Shown: one piece after another, positions 27,991-36,666 of the stretch
Layout: each line of letters starts with the position of its first letter
How positions within the stretch are numbered: the stretch's first letter is position 1
Assembly: GCA_042090785.1 (NCBI GenBank)
Contig: JBELIP010000007.1
Span: 1 to 64,000 of the forward strand
Direction of reading: 5' to 3'
DNA from: UBA7434 sp042090785
GTDB lineage: Bacteria; Pseudomonadota; Gammaproteobacteria; Pseudomonadales; UBA7434
DNA: 64,000 nt
The notes under the pieces: model-generated
What the model was told of the DNA's origin: nothing
The model's input: only the letters and a program-made list of their open reading frames with translations
Databases searched by the model: none
Made by a program: the position numbers and the translations under genes

Positions 27991-28070
27991 CAACTCATTA
28001 TGCAATTCATATTATGCAGCTCATTAGGTAACTCGCTAACCAACCCATCACTCACTCCATGACTCAAGCC
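27991..28070. repeat. Degenerate ~12-bp tandem repeat in the motC-motD gap
   Basis: Units such as caactcattatg, caattcatattatg, cagctcattagg, taactcgctaac and caacccatcact follow one another. Period about 12 with two-base insertions in one unit. Confidence 0.55.
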
Positions 28071-28079
28071 AGTATGTCA

Positions 28080-28826
28080 TTAGGCGTCTTCGTAGAAACC
28101 TTTAAGCTTTTCGCCAATCGATCGTGGGTTTTCACCTTCGGCAATCGCCAATAAACCTTCAATTAACATTTCTCTAACATGTGACTCATGTCGCGCATAG
28201 GCGCGTAATTTATTAGCAATGGGAATAAAAAATAAGTTAGCAATGCCCACCCCATAAATGGTTGACACAAAGGCTACCGCTATTCCGCTGCCTAGCATGC
28301 TAGGGTCAGCGAGGTTACCCATAACGTGGATTAAACCCATTACCGCACCAATAATACCGATAGTTGGCGCATAACCTCCCATAGCATCGTATACCTTTGC
28401 TGCCTCTAGATTACGGCGCTCACGACTGGTTAACTCGAGCTCCATATAAATTCGAATTTGTTCGGGCTCTTTACCGTCAACCAATAACTGTAAACCCTTG
28501 CGGGCATATTGATTAGGCTCATTAACTGCCATTTTTTCAAGACCAAGTAAGCCATTGCGTCTAGCGGTACTTGCCCAATCTAAAATCTTTAAAAGTGATA
28601 TTTCAAAATCATCTCTTGGCGGTTTAATAACCCAAATAAACATTCGCATAGCCCGTACAAATATCGACTTAGGTGTTTGCAAGGCTGCAGCACCTAAAGT
28701 ACCACCAAGAACAATAAGTGCTGCAGGCCCATTAACCAAAGCGTTAACATGACCGCCCTCAAGGAAGTTGCCACCAATAATGGCAGCAAAACCGAGTATT
28801 ACACCAATAAGACTTAGGATATCCAC
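28080..28826 (-). CDS. motC: Flagellar stator protein MotC (MotA family)
   Basis: A 248-residue MotA-family proton channel subunit with four membrane helices: two near the N-terminus (LIGVILGFAAIIGGNFLEGG and ALIVLGGTLGAAAL) and two near 145-200 (GGYAPTIGIIGAVMGLIHVM and VAFVSTIYGVGIANLFFIP). The cytoplasmic loop between helices 2 and 3 carries charged residues (for example R89/R90, E96) that contact FliG. ATG start. It is followed by motD after a 212-base gap containing repeats, and lies 22 bases after the unknown gene downstream of fliA. Confidence 0.94.
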   Translation of the reverse strand: MDILSLIGVILGFAAIIGGNFLEGGHVNALVNGPAALIVLGGTLGAAALQTPKSIFVRAMRMFIWVIKPPRDDFEISLLKILDWASTARRNGLLGLEKMAVNEPNQYARKGLQLLVDGKEPEQIRIYMELELTSRERRNLEAAKVYDAMGGYAPTIGIIGAVMGLIHVMGNLADPSMLGSGIAVAFVSTIYGVGIANLFFIPIANKLRAYARHESHVREMLIEGLLAIAEGENPRSIGEKLKGFYEDA

Positions 28827-28848
28827 GTATTATTATCCGCGCTTTTAA

Positions 28849-29460
28849 TTAATTACCGGGACTAGCCGGTGACTGAGAATCGCTATTATCAACCACTAAT
28901 GTTAAATGGGTTGCTGCGCGCTTATTTTTTCTTATCAATGAATTTTTCGAGTTCTTATTGGGGCTATTAGAGCCTTTAGCTGAATCATTAGAGCCGTTAG
29001 CTGAATCATTAGAGCCAAAACAGAGACTTTCGCTGGCTGCAGCTGACGAGTACAAGCTAGGCACATCACTGGCCGCCAACATACGCTCAAAAGCAGCATC
29101 AGCAAGGTCAGCCTGATCACGTCGCATTTCAACCACATTTAAAGCTTTGAACCGACGCTCATTGCCCTTATTAATTAATGAGCGTGCCTGCATAAGCAAA
29201 GTATGGGCTTCAATGAGTAAACGCTGGTTATCTGATTGAATAGACGTCTCAAGCTGATTCAGATACTCAGTCAGTGTTAATGGACTTGCACTTAAGGTCT
29301 TCAGCGTCTGTTCAACGTCGGTAATGGATTCAGCCGCAGCATCGATGGCATCGCTGTGCCGGCAATAGCCCAGCACTGCCACAGCACGTACCAGCCTTTT
29401 AAGCTGACGTAAAAGCTGGCTGCGATGCCATTGATCCGACTGTGTAACTAATTTATCCAT
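28849..29460 (-). CDS. Unrecognised protein between fliA and motC
   Basis: About 203 residues; I do not recognise a family. The first ~135 residues look all-helical and charged (SDQWHRSQLLRQLKRLV, LTEYLNQLETSIQSDNQRLL, RRFKALNVVEMRRDQADLADA). A low-complexity Ser/Asn/Lys linker follows with a seven-residue repeat (SNDSANG, SNDSAKG), encoded by a 21-base DNA repeat, then a short AATHLTLVVDN strand. It is not CheZ: the C-terminal CheY-binding helix of CheZ is missing. It occupies the place of cheY-cheZ-cheA-cheB and is 22 bases upstream of motC, so probably co-transcribed with the stator genes. ATG at 29460 has AGG seven bases upstream. Confidence 0.75.
   Translation of the reverse strand: MDKLVTQSDQWHRSQLLRQLKRLVRAVAVLGYCRHSDAIDAAAESITDVEQTLKTLSASPLTLTEYLNQLETSIQSDNQRLLIEAHTLLMQARSLINKGNERRFKALNVVEMRRDQADLADAAFERMLAASDVPSLYSSAAASESLCFGSNDSANGSNDSAKGSNSPNKNSKNSLIRKNKRAATHLTLVVDNSDSQSPASPGN
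28966..29016. repeat. 21-bp tandem repeat inside the unknown gene
   Basis: 2.4 copies of a 21-base unit (attagagccNttagctgaatc), in frame, encoding the repeated SNDSA(N/K)G linker. Confidence 0.85.
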
Positions 29461-29649
29461 ACCCAAACCTGATTCTCAAACTTCTAATATCCCGACCAAA
29501 CCGGTTGCTTAAAAAGCGCTCAAAACGGCATAAATTCAACATTCAGCCATCAAAAATTTAATCGTTATAGGGTTTAGTCTAGAAGAAGCTAGACATCTAG
29601 CCAGTCAAGAAAGGCAATAAATTGCCTATGAATGTGGATTTATTAGCGG

Positions 29650-30411
29650 TTAATCAAGTAGTTTGCTGCGTAACTTGAGCGTAGCTTGACTATGGAGCTG
29701 ACTGACACGTGATTCGCTCACGCCCAGTACAAGCCCAATTTCTTTAAGATTGAGCTCTTCTTGATAATATAAGCTGAGCAATAATTGATCGCGCTCGGGT
29801 AGCGATTTTATGGCATCTGCAACCTGTAAACGCTGATCATCGCTTGCAATTAACTGCTCAGGGCCATCGGCAGTATCGGCATATAATGCTGAACGAGTAA
29901 GACCTTCGTCGGTGCCGCCGTCAGCATTAGCAACGCCTATCACCTCATCAAAACTACACAACCTAGCACTCATAGAATTTCTCGCCATGTCACGATACTC
30001 TTCTAGAGAAATATCCATGACTTGCGCAACTTCGGTATCAGTAGCTACTCGACCAAGTTCGCGTTCAAGCTTTAAACTCTCTTCAGCAAGCCGGCGTGCA
30101 TTACGATGTAAAGAACGTGGCGACCAATCGCCCCTACGCATTTCATCGAGCATAGCACCACGAATGCGAATGCCTGCAAAGGTTTCGAAGCTGGCACCTT
30201 TACTCACGTCATAATTACCTGCCGCTTCAAGCAAACCCTCCAAGCCCGATTGAATTAAATCGTCAACTTGAACACTATCAGGTAAACGCGCCAGCAAATG
30301 ATAAGCTATACGCTTAACCAATGGGGCATGTTGCTCAACCAACAGTAAACTCTCAGCCTGACGACTGCTTTCACTATCATTATTGCTATAGGGTTGACTT
30401 ATATTTGACAT
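29650..30411 (-). CDS. fliA: Flagellar sigma factor sigma-28
   Basis: About 253 residues. Region 2 (LVKRIAYHLLARLPDSVQVDDLIQSGLEGLL, FETFAGIRIRGAMLDEMRRGDW), region 3 and a region 4 helix-turn-helix (LKEIGLVLGVSESRVSQLHSQA) are complete. Directs RNA polymerase to late flagellar genes such as flagellin and, in many species, chemotaxis genes; held by FlgM, which is not in this window. ATG at 30411 chosen over TTG two codons earlier. Follows flhG after about 196 bases. Confidence 0.97.
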   Translation of the reverse strand: MSNISQPYSNNDSESSRQAESLLLVEQHAPLVKRIAYHLLARLPDSVQVDDLIQSGLEGLLEAAGNYDVSKGASFETFAGIRIRGAMLDEMRRGDWSPRSLHRNARRLAEESLKLERELGRVATDTEVAQVMDISLEEYRDMARNSMSARLCSFDEVIGVANADGGTDEGLTRSALYADTADGPEQLIASDDQRLQVADAIKSLPERDQLLLSLYYQEELNLKEIGLVLGVSESRVSQLHSQATLKLRSKLLD

Positions 30412-30607
30412 AAACAAAGTTGCTGTGACTAGTTGCAGGACAGCTTACATCGCAAGTGACAGCATAAAATGGAGAGACCGACAGAAGATGGTACAAATAA
30501 TGTTAAATTTTTATTGTTCATTTTTAATTACCCTTACTTTACCTTATCACCATGATTACATCCGTTGCCACACACCCTTTACTGCATATTCATTACGAGA
30601 TCGCCGG

Positions 30608-31462
30608 CTAAGATCCTTTATTGCCTTCCACTAGTTGCTCAACAAAAAACTCTAAATGTCCACTTGGTGCCGATGTTACAGGCCACTTTAACAATTGATC
30701 AGCTAAGCCATTAAAGGCTTTTGACGCATCAGATTTAGGATAAACATCCATTACTGCTTTTTGTTTTCGCACCGCTTTACGCACAGAATCATCGTAAGGT
30801 ACTTCGCCTTCATAACGGAGCATGACATCTAAAAATCGATCCGTTGTCGTTAATAATCTTTGGTAAAGGGCCATGCCCTCTTTTTCTGTTCGCGTTTGGT
30901 TAGCAATAATTCGAAAAGCATTAACCCCATAATCACGGTTTAATAACTTCATTAATGCATAGGCATCAGTAATTGAAGAAGGTTCATCACAAACCACCAC
31001 TAACACTTCTTGTGCTGCTCTAATAAAATTAACCACAGAGTCAGAAATTCCCGCCGCGGTATCAACAACTAACACATCAATATCATCTGACATTTCACTA
31101 AAGGCATGAATCAAGCCTGCATGCTGCTGATGAGTTAATTGCGCCATGGACTGCGTACCCGAACTGGCCGGAATAATACGAATTCCATGCGGTCCTTCAA
31201 CAATCACATCGGCGAGCTCACAATCACCGGCATACACATCTTCAAGATTTCGCTCAGGCTTTAAACCTAACAAAACATCAATGTTAGCTAAACCTAAATC
31301 AGCATCAAGTAATAGCACTCGCTGCTCTCGTTGCGACAAAGCAATACTTAAATTAATTGAAATATTCGTTTTACCCACACCGCCCTTACCACCGGTAACA
31401 GCAACAACGCGAACAAAGTGCTTATTAGAAGCTAAGCCAGCCGTAGTATTCTTATTTAACAA
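30608..31462 (-). CDS. flhG: Flagellar number regulator FlhG (FleN), MinD-like ATPase
   Basis: A 284-residue MinD/ParA-type ATPase with deviant Walker A TGGKGGVGKTNIS (about 23-35), LLLDADLGLANIDVLLG, and VLVVDTAAGISDSVVNFI. It restricts flagellum number at the pole, antagonises FlhF and, in Pseudomonas, the master regulator FleQ. Start is TTG at 31462, preceded by GGGAT six bases upstream. Position between flhF and fliA is conserved. All nucleotide-binding motifs look intact, unlike those of its partner FlhF here. Confidence 0.96.
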   Translation of the reverse strand: MLNKNTTAGLASNKHFVRVVAVTGGKGGVGKTNISINLSIALSQREQRVLLLDADLGLANIDVLLGLKPERNLEDVYAGDCELADVIVEGPHGIRIIPASSGTQSMAQLTHQQHAGLIHAFSEMSDDIDVLVVDTAAGISDSVVNFIRAAQEVLVVVCDEPSSITDAYALMKLLNRDYGVNAFRIIANQTRTEKEGMALYQRLLTTTDRFLDVMLRYEGEVPYDDSVRKAVRKQKAVMDVYPKSDASKAFNGLADQLLKWPVTSAPSGHLEFFVEQLVEGNKGS

Positions 31463-31575
31463 CGTTTATCCCAATTCAATATTAATAGTTAAGCAGCAAT
31501 CATATACGATTTTATATCTGTGGTGGTTTTATATAAGTAACGATTCGACTCCTAACTAGTCTATCGCTATCGAGT

Positions 31576-32997
31576 TTATCCAGTTGCCAACACAGATGCA
31601 TCCTCTGCCAGCGAGTTAATTGCTGAAACTGCTACATAGCTCTCATCCACAGAACTGATGTCGTCACTCATCTCATTAACCCTAAAGAGCTTGCTCATTA
31701 ATTTTACGCGTTGAGGTCGTTGAATATACTTAGGTAGCAAACCACCTTCACTTAGATAATGGATTTTAGCCTGCTCGGTTAACAACACGGAAACTAACTC
31801 ACCAATCGATTCGACTTGATCCATATGCGTTAACACACAACCAACACTGTTAGCCTGTTGATACGTCTTTATGGCGCGTGACAACCAACGACAATCACCC
31901 GTTGCCGGCAGTACCGTTAGGCTCTTAACCTGACTTAATGCAGAAAGCGCAGCTAACTGCTGAGCAGCAGCCGGATTCTCGGCCGATAAACTCGGCGTGT
32001 CAATTAACACTAAACGGCGCTTAGCACATTGCGCAATTCGCTCAGCTAAGCTATTTTCTTTATCGACATAAAAAACAGGGATACCTGTCATTGAGGAAAA
32101 GCGACTCATACGCCCTGCACTCGACTCGCTACTCGCATCATGAGAAATAATGGCAATATTTTTAGCCGAATGCTCGAGCAACCAGCGAGTTGCCAACTTA
32201 GAAATAGCCGATGACTTACCAGCACCACTCGGACCAACAAATGCAATCACACCACCGGCGGCAACAATATCATCATCGGCGAGTGGAATAATCGCCTCTA
32301 TACGAATAAGGCAAAGCTGCCACGCCTGATCTACTGAGGCTTGATTATCCGCTTCGCCATAAACATTGTTATGAATATCTAAGTCATTCGTTAATGCGCG
32401 TGCAAATTCCAGCGGCAAACCCATTTTTAATATGCGGTTAATTAAAATATATTGCACGGGATTAGGCATTATAGGCTGCGCAGCAATTGCTGCTGGCGAC
32501 GGGATTGGCGCTGATATTTTTTCTTCTAACATTTGCTTTACCTGCTGCAATTCTTGCTGCAAGCGCTTAAACGCCGATGCATCGCTAAACGGTGATTTTA
32601 ATTCACCGATACTTTGTGCCAAGCGTGAAGCGGCAGAATGAACAGGTGGCCGCTCTTCTTCTGACTGAGACTTATCATTAGTACTTTGTCGTGGAGAAGC
32701 CGCCGCGCTAGCCGTTGACGTATTCGAGCGACGCTCCTTAGCTCGACGATCACCGGTTCTACGATCACTGTGCAGAGCAGAAAAGTTACCAGTTGATGGT
32801 TTACCGCCTGCAGGTAAAGCAATAATCTCAACGCCATTAGGTAGCTTTCTTGATGACAACAAAACAGCATCCGGGCCAAGTTCGTCGCTGAGTTTACGCA
32901 GCGCACGACTCATATCGGCAGCAATAAAGCGCTGCTCCTTTGTGCTGTTATTATTGTCTTTACTGCTCTCTTGAGCCTTTGCACTATATGATTGCAT
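31576..32997 (-). CDS. flhF: Flagellar GTPase FlhF with atypical G motifs
   Basis: A 473-residue protein with FlhF architecture: N-terminal B domain (RFIAADMSRALRKLSDELGPDAVLL, about 23-47), a long disordered linker, an N domain and a C-terminal SRP-type NG GTPase domain. Known role: marks the pole and recruits the first flagellar ring. G1 is present (GPSGAGKSS, 255-263), but the usual D-[ST]-[YF]-R-IGA-x-EQL block is replaced by DASSESSAGRMSRF (287-300), G3 is DTPS (333-336) instead of DTAG/DTVG and G4 is THMD (390-393) instead of TKxD. The gene order flhA-flhF-flhG-fliA and the N-terminal match make FlhF the firm assignment. ATG start; an extra ~20 residues precede the usual start. Confidence 0.9.
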   Translation of the reverse strand: MQSYSAKAQESSKDNNNSTKEQRFIAADMSRALRKLSDELGPDAVLLSSRKLPNGVEIIALPAGGKPSTGNFSALHSDRRTGDRRAKERRSNTSTASAAASPRQSTNDKSQSEEERPPVHSAASRLAQSIGELKSPFSDASAFKRLQQELQQVKQMLEEKISAPIPSPAAIAAQPIMPNPVQYILINRILKMGLPLEFARALTNDLDIHNNVYGEADNQASVDQAWQLCLIRIEAIIPLADDDIVAAGGVIAFVGPSGAGKSSAISKLATRWLLEHSAKNIAIISHDASSESSAGRMSRFSSMTGIPVFYVDKENSLAERIAQCAKRRLVLIDTPSLSAENPAAAQQLAALSALSQVKSLTVLPATGDCRWLSRAIKTYQQANSVGCVLTHMDQVESIGELVSVLLTEQAKIHYLSEGGLLPKYIQRPQRVKLMSKLFRVNEMSDDISSVDESYVAVSAINSLAEDASVLATG

Positions 32998-33012
32998 CCA
33001 ATTATCCTCTTA

Positions 33013-33066
33013 ATAGTTTAGCTAACAGCTATGTTTTAACTAACGACTATGTTTTAACTAACAACT
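33013..33066. repeat. 18-bp tandem repeat in the flhA-flhF gap
   Basis: Two near-exact copies of ctatgttttaactaacga (33029-33046 and 33047-33064) with a diverged partial copy before them. Confidence 0.85.
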
Positions 33067-33116
33067 TCATGTAAACCACTGCGCTATTACTGCCGGCTTA
33101 ATACACCAGCAGGTAT

Positions 33117-35210
33117 TTAGCCAACGGTTGCTTCAATGGTGACTTGTTTATCATCAGGAATTTCGTTGTACGACAGCACATGCAGGGCATGACTACTAAA
33201 GCGAACAAATTTAGCCAGTATTGGCCGAAGCGGCCCAGGCACTAACAATACGGCCGGGCTACCTTTTAACGCTTGTGCTTGAGCGGTTTCACTTATCGAA
33301 CGTTGTAACTGTTCAGCAAGACCCGGCTCTAAAGTGACTTCGGCCCCACCATTAGCCGACGGCTTCATCAACATTTGCTCCATAGCAGGCGCCAAAGTAA
33401 ATACCGACAAATTACTTTCGCTGCCATAAATTTCTTGCACAATAGACCGTGACAAAGCAGTTCTAACGGATTCTATTAGTTGGGCAGGTTCTTGATTAAC
33501 CGCAGCGTTAGCCACAATGGCTTCGGCAATGGTTCTAAAATCACGTACAGGTAATTGTTCGGCCAATAAACCTTTAAGCACTTTTAACAGCACACTCATG
33601 GTTACGGTATCGGGCACCAAGGTGTCGACCAACTTAGGCGAATAACGCGCTAGGCGATCAATCATTTGCTGCACTTCTTCATGACCCAATAATTCATGCA
33701 CATGTTTCTGCAACAGGGTATTCATATGAGTGGCAACCACTGTGCTTGCATCAACGACCGTATAACCCAAGGACTGCGCATGGTCTTTAATCGCATTATC
33801 TATCCACACGGCATCCAAACCAAAAGCTGGGTCTTTAACCGGCATGCCTTCAATGTTGCCAAACACTTGGCCAGGATTAATGGCCATATGTCTATCAGGA
33901 TGCACTTCAGATTCAGCCAAAGTAACGCCCATTAACGAGATACGATAACCGTTAGGCGGCAGTTCTAAGTTGTCACGAATATGAACAGCTGGCACCAAAA
34001 AGCCAATCTCTTGCGATAGTTTTTTACGAATACCTTTAATGCGACCTAACAACTCTCCACTTTGGTTTTTATCAACCATAGGAATTAGCCGATACCCTAC
34101 TTCTAAACCAATAATGTCGACAGGCGATACATCGTCCCAACCTAATTCACCACTTGGCGATTGTGATTGCTGCGCTTCAATTAACGCTTGAGCGCGTGAT
34201 TGGTCTTCGCTAACTTGCTCATCAAGCAGTACTTTGCGCTGAATAAAAAAAGCACCTGCCGCACAAATAACACCCAGCGAGATGAATGAGAAATGCGGCA
34301 TTCCGGGAATCATACCCATAACCACTAAAATACCTGCCGCTACGGTTAATGCTTTTGGCGAAGTAAACATTTGGTCAACCACTTGCTCACGCACATCGCT
34401 TTCGCTATTAACACGCGTCACCATAATGGCCGCAGCCGTAGACAGTAAAAGCGAAGGAATTTGTGCCACTAAGCCGTCACCAATGGTGAGTAAGGTATAC
34501 ACCTCCATGGCACGCGAAAAATCCAAATCATGCTGCAACATTCCCACACCAATACCACCCAGTATGTTAATCATTAAGATTAAAATACCCGCTATGGCAT
34601 CGCCGCGTACAAATTTACTGGCACCATCCATTGCACCATAGAAATCAGCTTCACTGCCTACTTCCTGACGACGTAGCTTAGCTTCGTCTTGAGTCAAAAT
34701 TCCGGCATTTAAATCGGCATCAATTGCCATTTGCTTACCCGGCATAGCATCCAACGTAAATCGCGCACTTACCTCAGAAATACGCCCTGCACCTTTAGTC
34801 ACAACCACAAAGTTAATAATCATGAGAATAAGGAAAACCACTAAGCCGACCGCATAGTTACCGCCAATAACAACCTCACCAAAAGACTGAATTACTTTAC
34901 CCGCTGCATCACCACCAGAATGGCCGTCCAGCAGCACAACTCGCGTAGAGGCAACGTTTAGCGCTAATCGCAGTAAGGTGGCAACCAACAAAATAGTGGG
35001 GAAAACGGCAAAATCTAACGGTCGCAATGCGTATACAGAAACCAATAGAACAACAATAGACAGCGCAATATTGAACGAAAATAAGGTATCGAGCAGAAAT
35101 GGCGGAACCGGCAATGTCATCATGCCAAGCAAGGTCAACAATAATAGCGGTACGCCAATATTGCCTTGTGCGGCGGTGCTGAATCTTAAAAATGCTTGCT
35201 CTGATGCCAC
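33117..35210 (-). CDS. flhA: Flagellar export gate protein FlhA
   Basis: A 697-residue protein (E. coli 692). The N-terminal half has about eight membrane helices and the conserved FHIPEP-family cytoplasmic loop (FTLDAMPGKQMAIDADLNAG, EVGSEADFYGAMDGASKFVRGDAIAG split over about 160-215). The C-terminal cytoplasmic half (about 340-697) docks export substrates and chaperones in a nonameric ring. Start is GTG at 35210; next Met is inside the first helix. A sigma-54-like site lies about 100 bases upstream. Confidence 0.97.
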   Translation of the reverse strand: MASEQAFLRFSTAAQGNIGVPLLLLTLLGMMTLPVPPFLLDTLFSFNIALSIVVLLVSVYALRPLDFAVFPTILLVATLLRLALNVASTRVVLLDGHSGGDAAGKVIQSFGEVVIGGNYAVGLVVFLILMIINFVVVTKGAGRISEVSARFTLDAMPGKQMAIDADLNAGILTQDEAKLRRQEVGSEADFYGAMDGASKFVRGDAIAGILILMINILGGIGVGMLQHDLDFSRAMEVYTLLTIGDGLVAQIPSLLLSTAAAIMVTRVNSESDVREQVVDQMFTSPKALTVAAGILVVMGMIPGMPHFSFISLGVICAAGAFFIQRKVLLDEQVSEDQSRAQALIEAQQSQSPSGELGWDDVSPVDIIGLEVGYRLIPMVDKNQSGELLGRIKGIRKKLSQEIGFLVPAVHIRDNLELPPNGYRISLMGVTLAESEVHPDRHMAINPGQVFGNIEGMPVKDPAFGLDAVWIDNAIKDHAQSLGYTVVDASTVVATHMNTLLQKHVHELLGHEEVQQMIDRLARYSPKLVDTLVPDTVTMSVLLKVLKGLLAEQLPVRDFRTIAEAIVANAAVNQEPAQLIESVRTALSRSIVQEIYGSESNLSVFTLAPAMEQMLMKPSANGGAEVTLEPGLAEQLQRSISETAQAQALKGSPAVLLVPGPLRPILAKFVRFSSHALHVLSYNEIPDDKQVTIEATVG

Positions 35211-35308
35211 CGGTTAATTACTCGCGTTAGTAAGTCTATACCGCAAACATCAAGTAAGCATTTTTCTGACACTATTTTGACGCTGCGGGCGCTTTAGACA
35301 TATAAATA

Positions 35309-35323
35309 GCAAGAACCAAACCA
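35309..35323 (-). promoter_or_regulatory. Possible sigma-54 promoter of flhA
   Basis: Minus strand TGGTTTGGTTCTTGC: GG and GC spaced by ten bases, with the full TTGC at -12 but only TGG of the -24 hexamer. It would start transcription about 87 bases before flhA. In Pseudomonas flhA is sigma-54/FleQ controlled. Confidence 0.4.
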
Positions 35324-35399
35324 GTTTTTTAATTCGCATCAATAAAGCCAAACTTTCTCTAATATTGGTCAGATAAGGTAATCTTATGCAGGCAGAATG

Positions 35400-36581
35400 C
35401 TATTCAGCCAGATTGCCCTCTGCATCGAATTGAAGCTCGACAGGGATATCTAACTGACTATCAAGCGAGCTAGCCCTAATGGGCCCAGCTGGTTTAGGTC
35501 CAGCACGCGAAGCCGACGGACGAGCGCGTAATTGATAGATATAAGCCAAGACCTGAGCCACAGCGAGATACAACTTAGCGGGTATTTGCTCATTTATCTC
35601 GGTAGTGAAGTACACCGCCCTCGTTAATGGCGGTGAGCGTAGAATGGGAATATCGTGAGCATTGGCAATTTCACGAACCTTAATAGCAATTTCATCAGCC
35701 CCTTTAGCTAGAACCACCGGCGCACCAGCCCCCTCACTGTCGTACTTAAGCGCCACAGAGAAATGTTCGGGGTTAGTGATAACCACATCCGCATCAGGAA
35801 TAGCCGCCATCATTCGAGACTGTGCCAACTCACGCTGTATCTGACGAATACGACTTTTAACCTCAGGCTTACCTTCAGAGTCTTTATGCTCATCTTTAAC
35901 CTGCTGCTTGGTCATTTTTAGCTTTTGCGCGTTATCGTATATTTGAAACGGCACATCAATCGCAGCAATAATCACCGTCGCAGCACTCATACCAATAGCC
36001 GACCATATCACTATCCATGTTGAGTGGCTGACCGCCGGGATAAGCGGCTCCTGACTAATAGACAGCAAGTCAGTTTCCATTTGAAATAAAATAAGCACCG
36101 CTACACCGGCAACCAATATAAATTTAGCCAACGCTTTAAATAATTCGACCAATGCTTTCATAGAAAACATTCGCTTAAGCCCTTCAAGCGGGTTGAGCCG
36201 ACTCAATTTTGGCTGAATGGGTTTAGCAGAAACAAGCCAACCACCCACACCAATAGCGCCAATCACACCGGCAAGCATAATTAAAAAAAGAATAAGGCCA
36301 ACAAGATAAAAAACACTACTTAAAGAGTCACCCAATTTGGCCGACATCATATTTGGGTCCATTGCGGCATGACGGTCAAAACTAAAATTAGCTTGCATTA
36401 CCGCTTGCAATCTATCGGCTAAATCGGCACCAAAAATTAAAATAGACAGCGCACCGGTCATTAACAATAACGTTGTACCCAATTCTCGCGAACGCGCCAC
36501 CTGCCCATCTTCTCTGGCTTTTTCCTGCCGTTTGAGGGTGGCGTCTTCGGTCTTTTCTTGTCCGTTCTCTTCTTCTGCCAT
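35400..36581 (-). CDS. flhB: Flagellar export switch protein FlhB
   Basis: About 393 residues. Four membrane helices in the N-terminal half, then the cytoplasmic substrate-specificity switch domain. FlhB proteins cut themselves between Asn and Pro of an NPTH loop; here the loop reads TNPEHFSVALKY (NPEH), so the third residue is Glu instead of Thr. Asn, Pro and His are kept. The C-terminal region (PILRSPPLTRAVYFT, LYLAVAQVLAYIYQLR) is normal, followed by a proline-containing tail. ATG at 36581 preferred to a TTG three codons earlier. Last gene of the fliL-to-flhB run. Confidence 0.95.
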   Translation of the reverse strand: MAEEENGQEKTEDATLKRQEKAREDGQVARSRELGTTLLLMTGALSILIFGADLADRLQAVMQANFSFDRHAAMDPNMMSAKLGDSLSSVFYLVGLILFLIMLAGVIGAIGVGGWLVSAKPIQPKLSRLNPLEGLKRMFSMKALVELFKALAKFILVAGVAVLILFQMETDLLSISQEPLIPAVSHSTWIVIWSAIGMSAATVIIAAIDVPFQIYDNAQKLKMTKQQVKDEHKDSEGKPEVKSRIRQIQRELAQSRMMAAIPDADVVITNPEHFSVALKYDSEGAGAPVVLAKGADEIAIKVREIANAHDIPILRSPPLTRAVYFTTEINEQIPAKLYLAVAQVLAYIYQLRARPSASRAGPKPAGPIRASSLDSQLDIPVELQFDAEGNLAE

Positions 36582-36666
36582 ACGAATCAATCAATGTTTT
36601 TTTGACGTTTTATTATTTAAGAGCAAGAAGGAAGCCAATTCTTGCTCTGTAATTATTAGAGGGGAT

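Noticed and set aside
35211..35399. A second sigma-54 site at 35386-35402 (TAGCATTCTGCCTGCA)
   Set aside because: It lacks the GG of -24 and lies inside the end of flhB; the site at 35309-35323 is better spaced.
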